The notes: generated by a model from the letters alone, not told the origin. DNA of 18,002 bases from DATFWC01 sp045801465 (GCA_045801465.1 JBJMSU010000049.1:1-18002), one strand, 5' to 3'; shown: positions 8,338-16,642, numbered from the stretch's first letter. Translations and numbers: made by a program.

Positions 8338-9279
8338 ATGTCGAGCCACCTGTTGCTATTGCTGATCTTCATGGTCACGGCCGTTCCGGCCTGGGCCGCC
8401 GATCCCGTGTTTCCGCCGGGCTCGCGGGTCGGGCTCGCGCTGCCTGAAGGATTCGTTCCCGGCAAGACCTATGCGGGATTCGAGAACCGCGAGAAAAGGG
8501 CGCTCGTCCTGATCACGGAATTGCCGGCATCGGCCTACGCCGATCTCGACAGACAAGTCGCGGACGAACAGCTGTGGAAGCAGGGCGTCATCGTCGAAAC
8601 GCGCGAGCCGATGACGCTCGGCACCGGCCCTGCTTTCCTCGTCACCGGCCGCCAGGAGGCGGAAGGGCAGCTCTTCCGGCGCTGGATCCTGTTCGGCTCG
8701 ACACCCGATTTCACGGCGATCATCTCGGTGCAGGTGCCTGACGCCGAGAAAGAGGCCTATCCGGATGCGACGATGCGGGCGGCGCTCACGGGCTTTGTTG
8801 TGCGCGCGACGGCGCCGGCCGAGGAGCAGCTCGATGCATTGCCGTTCCGGCTGCGCGACCTCGCCGGATTCCGCGTCGCCCGCGTCGTGGCAGGCAGTGC
8901 CACCCTGCTCACCGACGGACCGAACGAAAGTCTCGACGTCGCCGAACAGCCCCTGGTGCTGATCGTGGCCGTTGCCGGCGCGTTGCCGGCGCAGCCAAGC
9001 GACCGCGACCGGTTTGCCCGCGGAGTTCTGGCCGAAACCCGCGGCATCAAGGACATTCGGCTGGTGCGATCGGAGCCGCTCCGGATGGGCGGGCAGCAAG
9101 GCCATGAGATCATCGCCCAGGCCAAGGACATCAAAACCAACAGCGACGTGATGGTGGCGCAGTGGCTGCGCTTCGGACATAGCGGCCACCTTCGCGTGCT
9201 CGGGATGGCGCGCACAGACGGCTGGTCCGAGATCTTCCCGCGCCTGCGGGCCGTCCGCGACGGGATCGACCTCCGCTAA
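8338..9279 (+). CDS. Exported protein of unknown function
   Basis: 313-residue protein not assigned to a named family. Residues 1-20 form a clean signal peptide (MSSHLLLLLIFMVTAVPAWA) with an AxA cleavage site before ADPVF, so the product should be periplasmic. The mature part seems to contain two related halves. One opens PPGSRVGLALPEGF and runs through ENREKRALVLITELP; the other runs from FRLRDLAGFRVARV through LDVAEQPLVLIVAVAG. Both combine a loop-strand start with a long hydrophobic strand, resembling the PsbP/DcrB-like or DUF1795 layout; that is a guess from pattern only. No cysteine lipobox is seen. The ATG at 8338 is chosen because the signal peptide begins there; a weak AGAGA precedes it. 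It follows alkB on the same strand and converges with grpE, 23 nt away. Confidence 0.75.
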   Translation: MSSHLLLLLIFMVTAVPAWAADPVFPPGSRVGLALPEGFVPGKTYAGFENREKRALVLITELPASAYADLDRQVADEQLWKQGVIVETREPMTLGTGPAFLVTGRQEAEGQLFRRWILFGSTPDFTAIISVQVPDAEKEAYPDATMRAALTGFVVRATAPAEEQLDALPFRLRDLAGFRVARVVAGSATLLTDGPNESLDVAEQPLVLIVAVAGALPAQPSDRDRFARGVLAETRGIKDIRLVRSEPLRMGGQQGHEIIAQAKDIKTNSDVMVAQWLRFGHSGHLRVLGMARTDGWSEIFPRLRAVRDGIDLR

Positions 9280-9302
9280 GCGGATAGAGGGCGCGATCCA
9301 GC

Positions 9303-9959
9303 TTATTCGTTATCCGGGAAACCCAAATTGTCGTTGGCGGGCGCCTCGGCGATATTGGCATCCGCATCCATGGCAGCGGCTTTTGGACCGCCTTTGGCGA
9401 TCCCGACCAGCGCCGGCCGCAGCACGCGCTCGCCGATCGTGTAGCCCGATTGCACCACCTGCACCACGGTGCCGGCAGGCACCGTCTCGTCGGGCACCTC
9501 GAACATGGCCTGATGTCGATGGGGATCGAACTTCTGGCCGTGCGGATCGAGTCTCTGCACCCCGTGCTTCTCGAGCACCTTGAGGAGCTCGCGCTCGGTG
9601 AGCTCGACGCCATCGAGCAGCGCCTTGACGCCGGTGTCGGCCTTCTCGCGCAGCTCGCTGTCGAGCGCGGCCAGCGCCCGCTCCATGTTGTCGGCGACGG
9701 TGACGATGTCGCGCGCGAACTGGGTGATGGCGTAGAGCCGCGCATCGGCGACCTCGCGCTCGGTGCGCCGGCGCAAGTTTTCCATCTCGGCCAGCGCGCG
9801 CATCCAACGGTCCTTGTACTCCGCCGCCTCGCGGGCCAGCACGGCTGCCAGCTCGGCCGCCTCGGCGGCCTGCGCAGCGGAAGCCGGATCGGCCTCCCGA
9901 GCGGTCGGTTCGGTTTCGTTGTCGGCAGCATCCGGCGTACGGCCGGTCGTGTCCGTCAT
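9303..9959 (-). CDS. grpE: Nucleotide exchange factor GrpE
   Basis: 218-residue cytosolic homodimer that drives ADP release from DnaK. A charged, Ala/Glu-rich N-terminus leads into the long dimerising helix (EYKDRWMRALAEMENLRRRT, then ITQFARDIVTVADNMERAL). The C-terminal beta domain carries the family signature, HQAMFEVPDETVPAGTVVQV followed by SGYTIGERVLRPALVGIAKG. Length is normal for Rhizobiales. ATG at 9959 is preferred to a TTG two codons upstream. It lies 61 nt downstream of hrcA on the same strand, the usual hrcA-grpE operon. dnaK is on the same strand but 7.4 kb away with its own promoter. No obvious terminator is seen in the 23-nt gap to the convergent gene. Confidence 0.98.
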   Translation of the reverse strand: MTDTTGRTPDAADNETEPTAREADPASAAQAAEAAELAAVLAREAAEYKDRWMRALAEMENLRRRTEREVADARLYAITQFARDIVTVADNMERALAALDSELREKADTGVKALLDGVELTERELLKVLEKHGVQRLDPHGQKFDPHRHQAMFEVPDETVPAGTVVQVVQSGYTIGERVLRPALVGIAKGGPKAAAMDADANIAEAPANDNLGFPDNE

Positions 9960-10020
9960 CGCCAAATCCCGTTTCTGTTTGGATCTGTCGCCCCGGATAT
10001 CAGGGTTCGGCCAAAAAAAA

Positions 10021-11115
10021 TCAAGCCGCCGGGCCCGCCAGGAGGCGGCTCACGACCTTGGCCGTGTAGTCGACCATCGGAATGATCCGCGCGTAGTTGA
10101 GCCGAGTCGGGCCGATGACGCCGAGCACGCCGACGATGCGGTCGGCGCCGTCCCGGTACGGCGCCACGATGGTCGAGGAGCCGGACAGGGAAAACAGCTT
10201 GTTCTCGGAGCCGATGAAGATACGCACACCCTCGGCCCGTTCGGCGCGGCCGAGAATGTCGGCTAAGCCGCGCTTGGTTTCGAGATCGTCGAACAGGAGC
10301 CGCACGCGTTCCAGGTCTTGCAGCGCCTTGAGATCCTCGAGCAAATTGGCATGGCCGCGGACGATGAGCCGGCGCTCCGGGTCCTCGCCGCCGGACCAGC
10401 TGGCAAGCCCGGCCGCAACGATCTTCTGGGTGAGCTGGTCGAGCTCGGCCTGGCCGGCCGCGAGCGCGCGTTCCAGGTCCGCCTTCGCTTCGGAAAGCGT
10501 TCGTCCGCGGATGTGGGCGTTGAAAAAGTTGGTGGCTTCGGTGAGCGCCGAGGTGGGAAGGCCCAACGGCAGATTGAGGACGCGGTTCTCGATCTGGCCA
10601 TCCTCGGCGACCATGACGACCAGAGCGCGTTCGGGCTCGAGCCGCACGAACTCGATATGCTTGAGGCGGATATTGGACTTGTCCGTCAAGACGACACCGG
10701 CGGCGCGGGTCAGGCCCGAGAGCAGCCCCGACGCCTCGTTGAGGATCGCGTCGATCGATTTTGCGCCGCCGGACGCGGCGGCGGCCTGCGCCTCGATGGC
10801 GCGGCGATCCTGCTCGGTGAGATCGCCGATCTCCATCAGGGCGTCGACGAAGAAACGCAGCCCGAGCTCGGTCGGCAGCCGCCCGGCCGAGGTATGCGGC
10901 GCAAAAATCAGCCCGAGCTGCTCGAGGTCCGACATGACGTTGCGCACGGACGCCGGCGACAGCGTCATCGGGATCAGGCGAGCGAGATTGCGCGAGCCAA
11001 CCGGCTCGCCGGTCGCCAGATAGCTCTCCACGATCTGACGAAAGATCTCGCGCGAGCGCTCGTTGAGCTGGGCCAGGGTGACCTGGGTCGCACCGATCTG
11101 AACGTCGTGGGACAA
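10021..11115 (-). CDS. hrcA: Heat-inducible transcription repressor HrcA
   Basis: Repressor of class I heat-shock genes that binds the CIRCE element and depends on GroEL for activity. The N-terminal winged helix is clear: LNERSREIFRQIVESYLATG, GSRNLARLIPMTLSPASVRN and LGLIFAPHTSAGRLPTELGL. Later GAF-like segments include FVRLEPERALVVMVAEDGQI, and the end has GVIGPTRLNYARIIPMVDYT. I start it at TTG 11115 (364 residues, MSHDVQIG...), since GAGGGGAG lies 8 nt upstream and related HrcA proteins begin a short distance before the LNERSREIF motif. A GTG at 11145 would add ten non-conserved residues and read through that ribosome site. It is transcribed toward grpE and is divergent from a Bug gene. 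No CIRCE was found upstream. Confidence 0.97.
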   Translation of the reverse strand: MSHDVQIGATQVTLAQLNERSREIFRQIVESYLATGEPVGSRNLARLIPMTLSPASVRNVMSDLEQLGLIFAPHTSAGRLPTELGLRFFVDALMEIGDLTEQDRRAIEAQAAAASGGAKSIDAILNEASGLLSGLTRAAGVVLTDKSNIRLKHIEFVRLEPERALVVMVAEDGQIENRVLNLPLGLPTSALTEATNFFNAHIRGRTLSEAKADLERALAAGQAELDQLTQKIVAAGLASWSGGEDPERRLIVRGHANLLEDLKALQDLERVRLLFDDLETKRGLADILGRAERAEGVRIFIGSENKLFSLSGSSTIVAPYRDGADRIVGVLGVIGPTRLNYARIIPMVDYTAKVVSRLLAGPAA

Positions 11116-11288
11116 GAAAGAAACTCCCCTCAGGACTCCCGACACAATTGTCCATTCGGCGCGCCGAGTTCAAGGCTGGTCTCGACCGGCTTGACGATAC
11201 TGGAACGAACCGCAACGCTGACACGTGCCCTTGGAAGCGGCACGACGGCGTGCGCACGGAACAGTATTGCCGGAAGGGTCGGATCAAT
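11116..11288. other. Divergent intergenic region hrcA / Bug gene
   Basis: 173 bp between divergent starts, so promoters for both directions must lie here. No TTAGCACTC/GAGTGCTAA pair (CIRCE) is seen. On the minus strand CTTGAA (11169-11174) resembles an RpoH -35, but no -10 of the expected form lies at the right distance. Nothing else stands out. Confidence 0.5.
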
Positions 11289-12284
11289 ATGCTCGAACCG
11301 CGTCGACATCGGTGCGCCAAGAGCCAGCCGGTCGTGCTGCTCGCAGCCCTCGCCCCCCTGCTGTTCATTGCGCCGGCGCACGCCCAGGCCTATCCGGACA
11401 AGCCGATCAGGCTCATCGTGCCGGGCGCGCCGGGCGGGCCGACCGACGTGCCGGCACGCCTTGCCACGCAAATCCTGCCCAAGCTCGGCCAACCGGCCGT
11501 GATCGAAAACCGGCCCGGGGCCGGCGGCGCCATCGCGGCACGCTTCGTCGCCACGGCGGCGCCCGACGGCTACACGCTGCTCGTCGCCAATACCAGCGTG
11601 CTCGCGGTGATCCCGGCCGTATCGGTGAGCGCCGGCTACGATCCGACCAAGAGCTTCGCGCCGGTCGCCAAGTTTTCTGAGAGCTTCCAGATCCTGGTGG
11701 TGCATCCGTCGTCGCCGTGGCGGTCGGTCAAGGACTTGGTCGATTATGCCAAGGCCAATCCGGGCAAGCTCAATTATGCGCATACCGGCGCCGGCGGGCT
11801 GCCCCACCTGACGGGCGAGTTGTTCCTCGCGCGGGCCGGCGTCGACATCGTCGGCGTGCCGTTCCGCAGCGGCGGCGAATCCGTCACCGCCGTGCTGAGC
11901 GAGGCGGTGCACCTGACCTTCGAGGGCATCACCATCCTCTTGCCGCTGATCCGCGAAGGCAAGGTGCGTGCGCTCGCGGTGACCAGCCGCACCCGCACGT
12001 CACTCGCCCCCGACCTGCCGACCTTGATCGAGGCGGGCGTTCCCGACTACGAGGTGACGACGTTCAACGGCTTCGTGGCGCCGGCAGGTACGCCCGCCGC
12101 GGTCATCGAAAAGCTCAACGCCGCCATCAATGACGGACTGAGCAACCCGGAGATCAAGGACCACATTGTACGACTGGGAGCCCTGGTGAATCCGGGAACG
12201 CCACAGCAGTTCGGCCTCTTCATGGCGGCCGAGCTGCAAAAATGGACCGCGGTCGCGCGCGCCGCCAACATCAGGATCGACTAA
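11289..12284 (+). CDS. Bug-family (TctC-like) periplasmic solute-binding protein
   Basis: 331-residue periplasmic binding protein of the tripartite tricarboxylate receptor (Bug) family. The signal peptide ends near residue 32 (IAPAHA before QAYPDKPIRLIVP). The ligand-loop motif VPGAPGGPTDVPARL and PAVIENRPGAGGAIA are strongly conserved. Downstream family markers are YAKANPGKLNYAHTGAGGLP, VGVPFRSGGESVTAVLSE and VTSRTRTSLAPDLPTLIEAG. The ATG at 11289 is used since the hydrophobic leader starts there; an open frame continues upstream to 11148 without signal-peptide character. The extradiol dioxygenase gene follows after 25 nt, so this protein probably captures an aromatic carboxylate or related acid for that pathway. 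It is not a close copy of the other Bug protein in the window. No membrane transporter subunits are nearby. Confidence 0.92.
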   Translation: MLEPRRHRCAKSQPVVLLAALAPLLFIAPAHAQAYPDKPIRLIVPGAPGGPTDVPARLATQILPKLGQPAVIENRPGAGGAIAARFVATAAPDGYTLLVANTSVLAVIPAVSVSAGYDPTKSFAPVAKFSESFQILVVHPSSPWRSVKDLVDYAKANPGKLNYAHTGAGGLPHLTGELFLARAGVDIVGVPFRSGGESVTAVLSEAVHLTFEGITILLPLIREGKVRALAVTSRTRTSLAPDLPTLIEAGVPDYEVTTFNGFVAPAGTPAAVIEKLNAAINDGLSNPEIKDHIVRLGALVNPGTPQQFGLFMAAELQKWTAVARAANIRID

Positions 12285-12309
12285 GCGAATATTCGCCTGG
12301 AGAAATTCG

Positions 12310-13308
12310 ATGGCCAAGATCGTGCTCGGGATGGGGACCTCGCACACGCCGATGCTGCTTGCGTCGAACGAGACGCTGCCGCGTTTCGTCGAGACCGACC
12401 AGAACATCAAGCATCGCGACAAGGACGGGCGGCCGGTGACCTATGGCGAGCTCCTGGAGAAGGCCGATCCGAGGCTCGCCCATCTGGTGGCGCCGGCAAA
12501 CCTCGTTGCCCGCCAGGACAAGGCGAGGACTGCGGCCCGCCACCTCCAGGAGGTTTTGAGCGGCGCAAAGCTCGACGCCCTGGTCGTCATGGGTGACGAC
12601 CAGAACGAGAGCTACAAGGAGGATTGCCGGCCGGCTTTCGCGATCTATTACGGCGAGACGATCCGCAACAGCAACGAGCAGCACGAGAGCTATCGTACCC
12701 GCTTTCCCGAATGGTACGTCGAGAACCGGCAGGGCTTCTTCGAGCGCGATACGCCGCGCGACTATCCGGTCCATTCCGCTCTGGCGGTTCATCTCATCGA
12801 ACAGCTGATGGACGCGGACTTTGACATGGCGAGCTCGCAGACTTTGCCCAATGGCGAAGGCGAGGGTCACGCCATCGCCTATGTGCATCGTCGGGTTATG
12901 GACGAAGCGAACCCGATTCCGGTGGTGCCGATTTTTCTCAACACCTACTACCCGCCGAACCAGCCGCGGCCGCGCCGCTGTTATGCGTTCGGCCAGGCGC
13001 TGCGCCAAGCGATCGAATCCTTTTCCGGCGAAGCGCGCGTCGGCATCGTGGCTTCGGGAGGCTTGAGCCATTTCCTCGTGGACGAGGAATTCGATCGCGC
13101 CATCCTCAAGGCCTGTACCGAGAAGGACGGCGCATTCCTGGAAAACCTGCCGCGCAACAAGCTCCACGCCGGAAGCTCGGAGATTCTGAATTGGGTGGCG
13201 CTGGCGGGTGCCGTCGAGCACCTCGATCTCGATTGGTTCGAATACGTCCCGGGCTATCGCACCCCGGCGGGAACCGGGACGGGACTGAGCTTCGCCAGTT
13301 GGACATAG
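12310..13308 (+). CDS. Class III extradiol ring-cleavage dioxygenase, LigB-type
   Basis: 332-residue enzyme of the LigB superfamily, non-heme Fe(II) dioxygenases that split catecholic rings next to the two hydroxyls, as in protocatechuate 4,5-cleavage. It opens with MGTSHTPML, whose His12 matches the first iron ligand of LigB. EGHAIAYVH contains His187, the likely catalytic base, and VASGGLSHF (247-255) is the class III signature. Glu235 in QAIESF is a candidate for the acidic iron ligand, and His58 for the second histidine; both are tentative without an alignment. The ATG has GGAG 8 nt upstream. It follows a Bug binding-protein gene by 25 nt. A separate small LigA-type subunit is not present. 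The exact substrate is unknown. Confidence 0.85.
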   Translation: MAKIVLGMGTSHTPMLLASNETLPRFVETDQNIKHRDKDGRPVTYGELLEKADPRLAHLVAPANLVARQDKARTAARHLQEVLSGAKLDALVVMGDDQNESYKEDCRPAFAIYYGETIRNSNEQHESYRTRFPEWYVENRQGFFERDTPRDYPVHSALAVHLIEQLMDADFDMASSQTLPNGEGEGHAIAYVHRRVMDEANPIPVVPIFLNTYYPPNQPRPRRCYAFGQALRQAIESFSGEARVGIVASGGLSHFLVDEEFDRAILKACTEKDGAFLENLPRNKLHAGSSEILNWVALAGAVEHLDLDWFEYVPGYRTPAGTGTGLSFASWT

Positions 13309-13405
13309 CGAGCGACACTTCGCGCGTGCTCTTGTCGGGCCCTGCCCTGCCACTTACAAAGTCGGCTTCGTCACGATGCCGGTGCACCGCCGGCGAGGAG
13401 ATGCA

Positions 13406-14119
13406 ATGCGGCCGAGCCGCCGAGAGCCCGAAGAATTACGCGCCGTCACGCTCGAGCGTGCAGTCGTGAAATATGCCGAGGGCTCGTGCTACGTGAAGTT
13501 CGGCGACACCCATGTCCTGGTCACTGCCACGCTGGAGGACCGACTGCCTCCTTGGCTCAAGGGACAAGGGCGCGGCTGGATCACTGCCGAATACGGCATG
13601 CTGCCGCGCGCCACCCTCGAGCGCACGCGGCGCGAGGCTTCGAGCGGACGCCAGAGCGGCCGCACACAGGAGATCCAGCGCCTGATCGGACGCAGCCTGC
13701 GCGCCGTGGTCGATATCACGGCGCTCGGCGAACGGCAGATCACGGTCGATTGCGACGTGATCCAGGCCGATGGCGGCACCCGCACCGCCGCCATTACGGG
13801 TGCATGGGTGGCGCTGCACGACTGCCTCGCCTGGATGAAGGCGCGCAACATCATCCTGAGCGAGCCGTTGCGCGACCACGTCGCTGCCATCTCCTGCGGC
13901 ATCTGCAACGGCGTTCCGGTGCTCGATCTGGACTATGCGGAGGATTCGGAAGCCGATACGGATGCCAATTTCGTCATGACCGGGACCGGTCATCTGGTCG
14001 AGGTGCAGGGCACGGCCGAGCGCACGCCGTTCACCGAGGCGCAGCTCATGGACCTGTTGGCGCTGGCGCGCAAAGGCATCGCCAAGCTGATCGATCTGCA
14101 GAAAATGGCGGTGATGTGA
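13406..14119 (+). CDS. rph: Ribonuclease PH
   Basis: 237-residue phosphorolytic 3'-5' exoribonuclease that trims tRNA 3' ends and acts as a ring-shaped hexamer. Typical segments are MRPSRREPEELR at the start, VLVTATLEDRLPPWLKGQG, ITAEYGMLPRATLERTRREA, the phosphate-binding GRTQEIQRLIGRSLRAVVD and VDCDVIQADGGTRTAAITGA, and the C-terminal VEVQGTAERTPFTEAQL. The ATG at 13406 has GAGGAG 6 nt upstream. A frame extending to 13376 lacks family similarity. It begins the rph-rdgB-hemW run that is conserved in Rhizobiales, usually next to divergent hrcA; here the Bug/dioxygenase pair lies between them. Confidence 0.98.
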   Translation: MRPSRREPEELRAVTLERAVVKYAEGSCYVKFGDTHVLVTATLEDRLPPWLKGQGRGWITAEYGMLPRATLERTRREASSGRQSGRTQEIQRLIGRSLRAVVDITALGERQITVDCDVIQADGGTRTAAITGAWVALHDCLAWMKARNIILSEPLRDHVAAISCGICNGVPVLDLDYAEDSEADTDANFVMTGTGHLVEVQGTAERTPFTEAQLMDLLALARKGIAKLIDLQKMAVM

Positions 14120-14189
14120 GCGGATGGAACGCGCGCCTTGCGCATCCTGGCCCGATCACCCGCCGCCTGGCACGGCCGGCGAGACGCAC

Positions 14190-14828
14190 ATGAATCACCG
14201 CCGCATCGGCGACCGCTTGGTCGTTGCCACGCACAATCCCGGCAAGCTCAAGGAAATGCGCGAGCTGCTCGCACCCTATGGCGTTGACGCGTTGTCGGCA
14301 CGCGAGCTCGGCGTCGCCGAGCCCGCGGAGACCGGCGCGAGCTTCCGCGACAATGCGCGGATCAAGGCGCAGGCGGCCGCCGCGGCAACGACGCTCCCGG
14401 CATTTGCCGATGATTCCGGGCTCGTGGTCGATGCCCTCGATGGTGCGCCCGGCATTCATTCGGCCCGATGGGCGGGACCTGACAGGAATTTCACGCGCGC
14501 GATGGAAAAGGTGGAGGCCGAGCTGAGCGCCCGCGGCGCACGTGGTCCCGCCGCGCGCCGTGCGCATTTCGTATCGGTACTGTGCGTCGCCTGGCCGGAC
14601 GGACACGTGGAGGACTTCGAGGGCCGTATCGACGGGACCTTGGTGTGGCCGCCGCGCGGCACGCAAGGCTTCGGCTATGATCCGATATTCCTGCCCGCCG
14701 GCCATAATCGCACGTTCGGCGAGATGAGCGCGGAGGAGAAGCACGGCCTTCCGCCCAAAGGCCAGGGGCTTTCGCATCGCGCCCGTGCCTTTCTCAAACT
14801 GGCGGAGGCCTGCCTTGCCGGCGGCTGA
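14190..14828 (+). CDS. rdgB: RdgB/HAM1 non-canonical purine NTP pyrophosphatase
   Basis: 212-residue enzyme that hydrolyses XTP, dITP and ITP to the monophosphate and pyrophosphate, keeping deaminated purines out of DNA and RNA. Conserved features are the opening VVATHNPGKLKEM, the catalytic FADDSGLVVDALDGAPG, ARWAGP, TQGFGYDPIFLPAG, and the end motif SHRARAF. Start ATG 14190 has GGCGAGA upstream; a frame continues to 14124 but adds unlikely Pro-rich residues. It follows rph by 70 nt and overlaps the start of hemW. Confidence 0.97.
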   Translation: MNHRRIGDRLVVATHNPGKLKEMRELLAPYGVDALSARELGVAEPAETGASFRDNARIKAQAAAAATTLPAFADDSGLVVDALDGAPGIHSARWAGPDRNFTRAMEKVEAELSARGARGPAARRAHFVSVLCVAWPDGHVEDFEGRIDGTLVWPPRGTQGFGYDPIFLPAGHNRTFGEMSAEEKHGLPPKGQGLSHRARAFLKLAEACLAGG

Positions 14829-16014
14829 CACCATTGATGCCGCGGCGGCCGTTGCGCCGGACGAACGCAATCCGCCTGCGTTCGGCGTCTATATCCATTG
14901 GCCGTTCTGCCTGTCGAAATGTCCCTACTGCGATTTCAACAGCCACGTCCGTCACGCCGCGATTGATGAGGACCGCTTTGTCCGCGCCTTTGCGGCCGAG
15001 ATCGCCACGACCGCGGCGCAGGTCCCGGATCGCGTGGTGTCGACGATCTTCTTCGGCGGCGGCACGCCATCGCTGATGGCGCCGTCGACCGTAGCGGCAA
15101 TCCTCGACGCCGTTGCCCGGTGCTGGACGGTTCACCCCGACGTCGAGGTCACGCTCGAAGCCAATCCCACCAGCGTCGAGGCGACACGGTTTCGCGGCTA
15201 TCGCACGGCCGGGGTCAACCGTGTGTCGCTCGGCGTGCAGGCGCTCGATGATGCGGCGCTGGCCGCGCTCGGCCGCCTCCACTCGGCGCGGGAAGCGCTC
15301 GACGCGGTCGCGACGGCGCGGAAAATCTTCGCGCGCTCCTCGTTCGATCTGATCTACGCGCGGCCGGGCCAGACGCCTCATGCCTGGCGCGCGGAGCTCG
15401 AGGCGGCCATCGCGGAAGCCGCCGAGCATCTCTCGCTTTATCAATTGACCATCGAAACTGATACGCCGTTCGCCGCGCTCCATTCGGCCGGCAAGCTCAC
15501 GATGCCCGATGGTGACGCTGCGCGCGCCCTCTACGAGCTGACCCAGGAGATGTGTGGCGCGCGCGGGCTTCCCGCCTACGAGGTCTCCAATCACGCGCGG
15601 CCAGGCGCCGAGTGCCGGCACAACCTCATCTATTGGCGCGGGCATGAATATGCCGGCATTGGCCCCGGCGCCCACGGCCGCCTTGACATCGGCGGCGAAC
15701 GGCATGCGACCGCGACCGAGAAGCGGCCGGAATCATGGCTCATGCGCGTGGAGGCGCGTGGCCACGGCCGGGTCACCGACGAGGTGCTCACGCGCAGCGA
15801 ACGCGCCGACGAATTCCTCCTGATGGGGTTGCGGCTCGCCGAAGGCATCGCGCCCGACCGCTACGCGGCGCTCGCCGGCCGGCCGCTCGACCCTGCACGC
15901 ATCGCGGCACTGCGTGAGCATGGATTCATCACCGTCGATCCGGACGGACGCCTCCGCGTCACGGCGGAAGGTTTTCCCGTTCTCGACGCCATCGTGGCCG
16001 ATCTGGCGGCCTGA
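14815..16014 (+). CDS. hemW: Radical SAM protein HemW (coproporphyrinogen III oxidase-like, heme chaperone)
   Basis: 399-residue radical SAM protein. HemW proteins bind heme and pass it to target enzymes; they are often mislabelled as oxygen-independent coproporphyrinogen oxidase (HemN). The cluster motif CLSKCPYCDF gives Cys32, Cys36 and Cys39 (CxxxCxxC), and lacks the extra cysteine (CxxCxC) of true HemN. FFGGGTPSLM, LEANPTSVEA, GVNRVSLGVQALDD and LSLYQLTIETDTPF are family motifs, and a HemN-type C-terminal domain follows (ADEFLLMGLRLAEGI). I place the start at TTG 14815 because GGAGG lies 6 nt before it, inside the last codons of rdgB. This gives a 14-nt gene overlap and suggests coupled translation. 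A GTG at 14785 is the alternative. Confidence 0.93.
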   Translation: MPAADTIDAAAAVAPDERNPPAFGVYIHWPFCLSKCPYCDFNSHVRHAAIDEDRFVRAFAAEIATTAAQVPDRVVSTIFFGGGTPSLMAPSTVAAILDAVARCWTVHPDVEVTLEANPTSVEATRFRGYRTAGVNRVSLGVQALDDAALAALGRLHSAREALDAVATARKIFARSSFDLIYARPGQTPHAWRAELEAAIAEAAEHLSLYQLTIETDTPFAALHSAGKLTMPDGDAARALYELTQEMCGARGLPAYEVSNHARPGAECRHNLIYWRGHEYAGIGPGAHGRLDIGGERHATATEKRPESWLMRVEARGHGRVTDEVLTRSERADEFLLMGLRLAEGIAPDRYAALAGRPLDPARIAALREHGFITVDPDGRLRVTAEGFPVLDAIVADLAA

Positions 16015-16069
16015 GGCATGATGCGGAATTCAGCTCCGGCCACTCGAGAGCTGTTCGGCAGGGGGCCCG

Positions 16070-16642
16070 GTGAAAGAGGTGATCATCATCGGCGGACCGA
16101 ATGGCGCGGGTAAGACCACGGCCGCTGAAGATTTGCTACCTGGAGCCCTCGGAATCCGCGAATTCATTAATGCGGACAACATCGCACGCGGACTATCTCC
16201 GTTCAATGAGCAGGGCAGTGCTTTTGCCGCTGGCAGGCTGATGATCGAACGCATCAATGCGCTTGCGCATCAGGGTAAGAGCTTCGCCTTTGAAACGACC
16301 TGTGCCGGCATTGGGTATTTGCGCCTGCTGAAAATGTGCCGAACTCGTGGATATAGGCTTACGCTGATATTTCTGTGGCTCCCGTCGACAGACGCCGCCC
16401 TTGCCCGCGTTGCCCGTCGCGTCGCCCAAGGTGGCCATCCCGTAGCCGACGACGTTGTCAGGCGACGATACCGTGCCGGATTGCGCAACATGCGGCGGCA
16501 TTACCTGCCGCTTGCAGACATCGGCCTAGTGTACGACAATTCTGACGGAGCCCGCATTCTGATCGCGGAGCGTCGGCCGAGCGCACCGCTTGTAGTTCAT
16601 GACCAGCTTCGCTGGGGCCTGATCGAGGAGGCAAGCCGATGA
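16070..16642 (+). CDS. Zeta-toxin-like P-loop kinase
   Basis: 190-residue P-loop NTPase of the zeta-toxin-like group (COG4185 type). Zeta toxins phosphorylate UDP-N-acetyl sugars and block cell-wall synthesis, but many chromosomal relatives have unknown targets. The Walker A is GGPNGAGKTT (8-17). FINADNIARGLSPFN supplies the Asp36 expected as catalytic base, followed by SFAFETTCAG. RVAQGGHPVADDVVRRRY and LVYDNS are typical of the group. The GTG start is preceded by AGGGGG. Two hand-counted 60-base lines are 50-53% GC against 62% for a sampled hemW line, so recent transfer is likely. Its stop overlaps the next small gene by ATGA. No epsilon antitoxin is seen upstream; the gap from hemW is only 55 nt. 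Confidence 0.85.
   Translation: MKEVIIIGGPNGAGKTTAAEDLLPGALGIREFINADNIARGLSPFNEQGSAFAAGRLMIERINALAHQGKSFAFETTCAGIGYLRLLKMCRTRGYRLTLIFLWLPSTDAALARVARRVAQGGHPVADDVVRRRYRAGLRNMRRHYLPLADIGLVYDNSDGARILIAERRPSAPLVVHDQLRWGLIEEASR

Noticed and set aside
11144..11174. Possible RpoH promoter for hrcA
   Set aside because: CTTGAA is present, but the sequence 15 nt downstream does not match CYTATNTNNG or CCCCATNT.
9956..11368. 470-codon minus-strand frame overlapping hrcA
   Set aside because: HrcA is unmistakable in another phase of the same strand. The longer frame is Arg/Ala/Gly-rich and shows no domain.
12271..13353. 360-codon minus-strand frame opposite the extradiol dioxygenase
   Set aside because: It is antisense to a gene with intact motifs and has no family features of its own.
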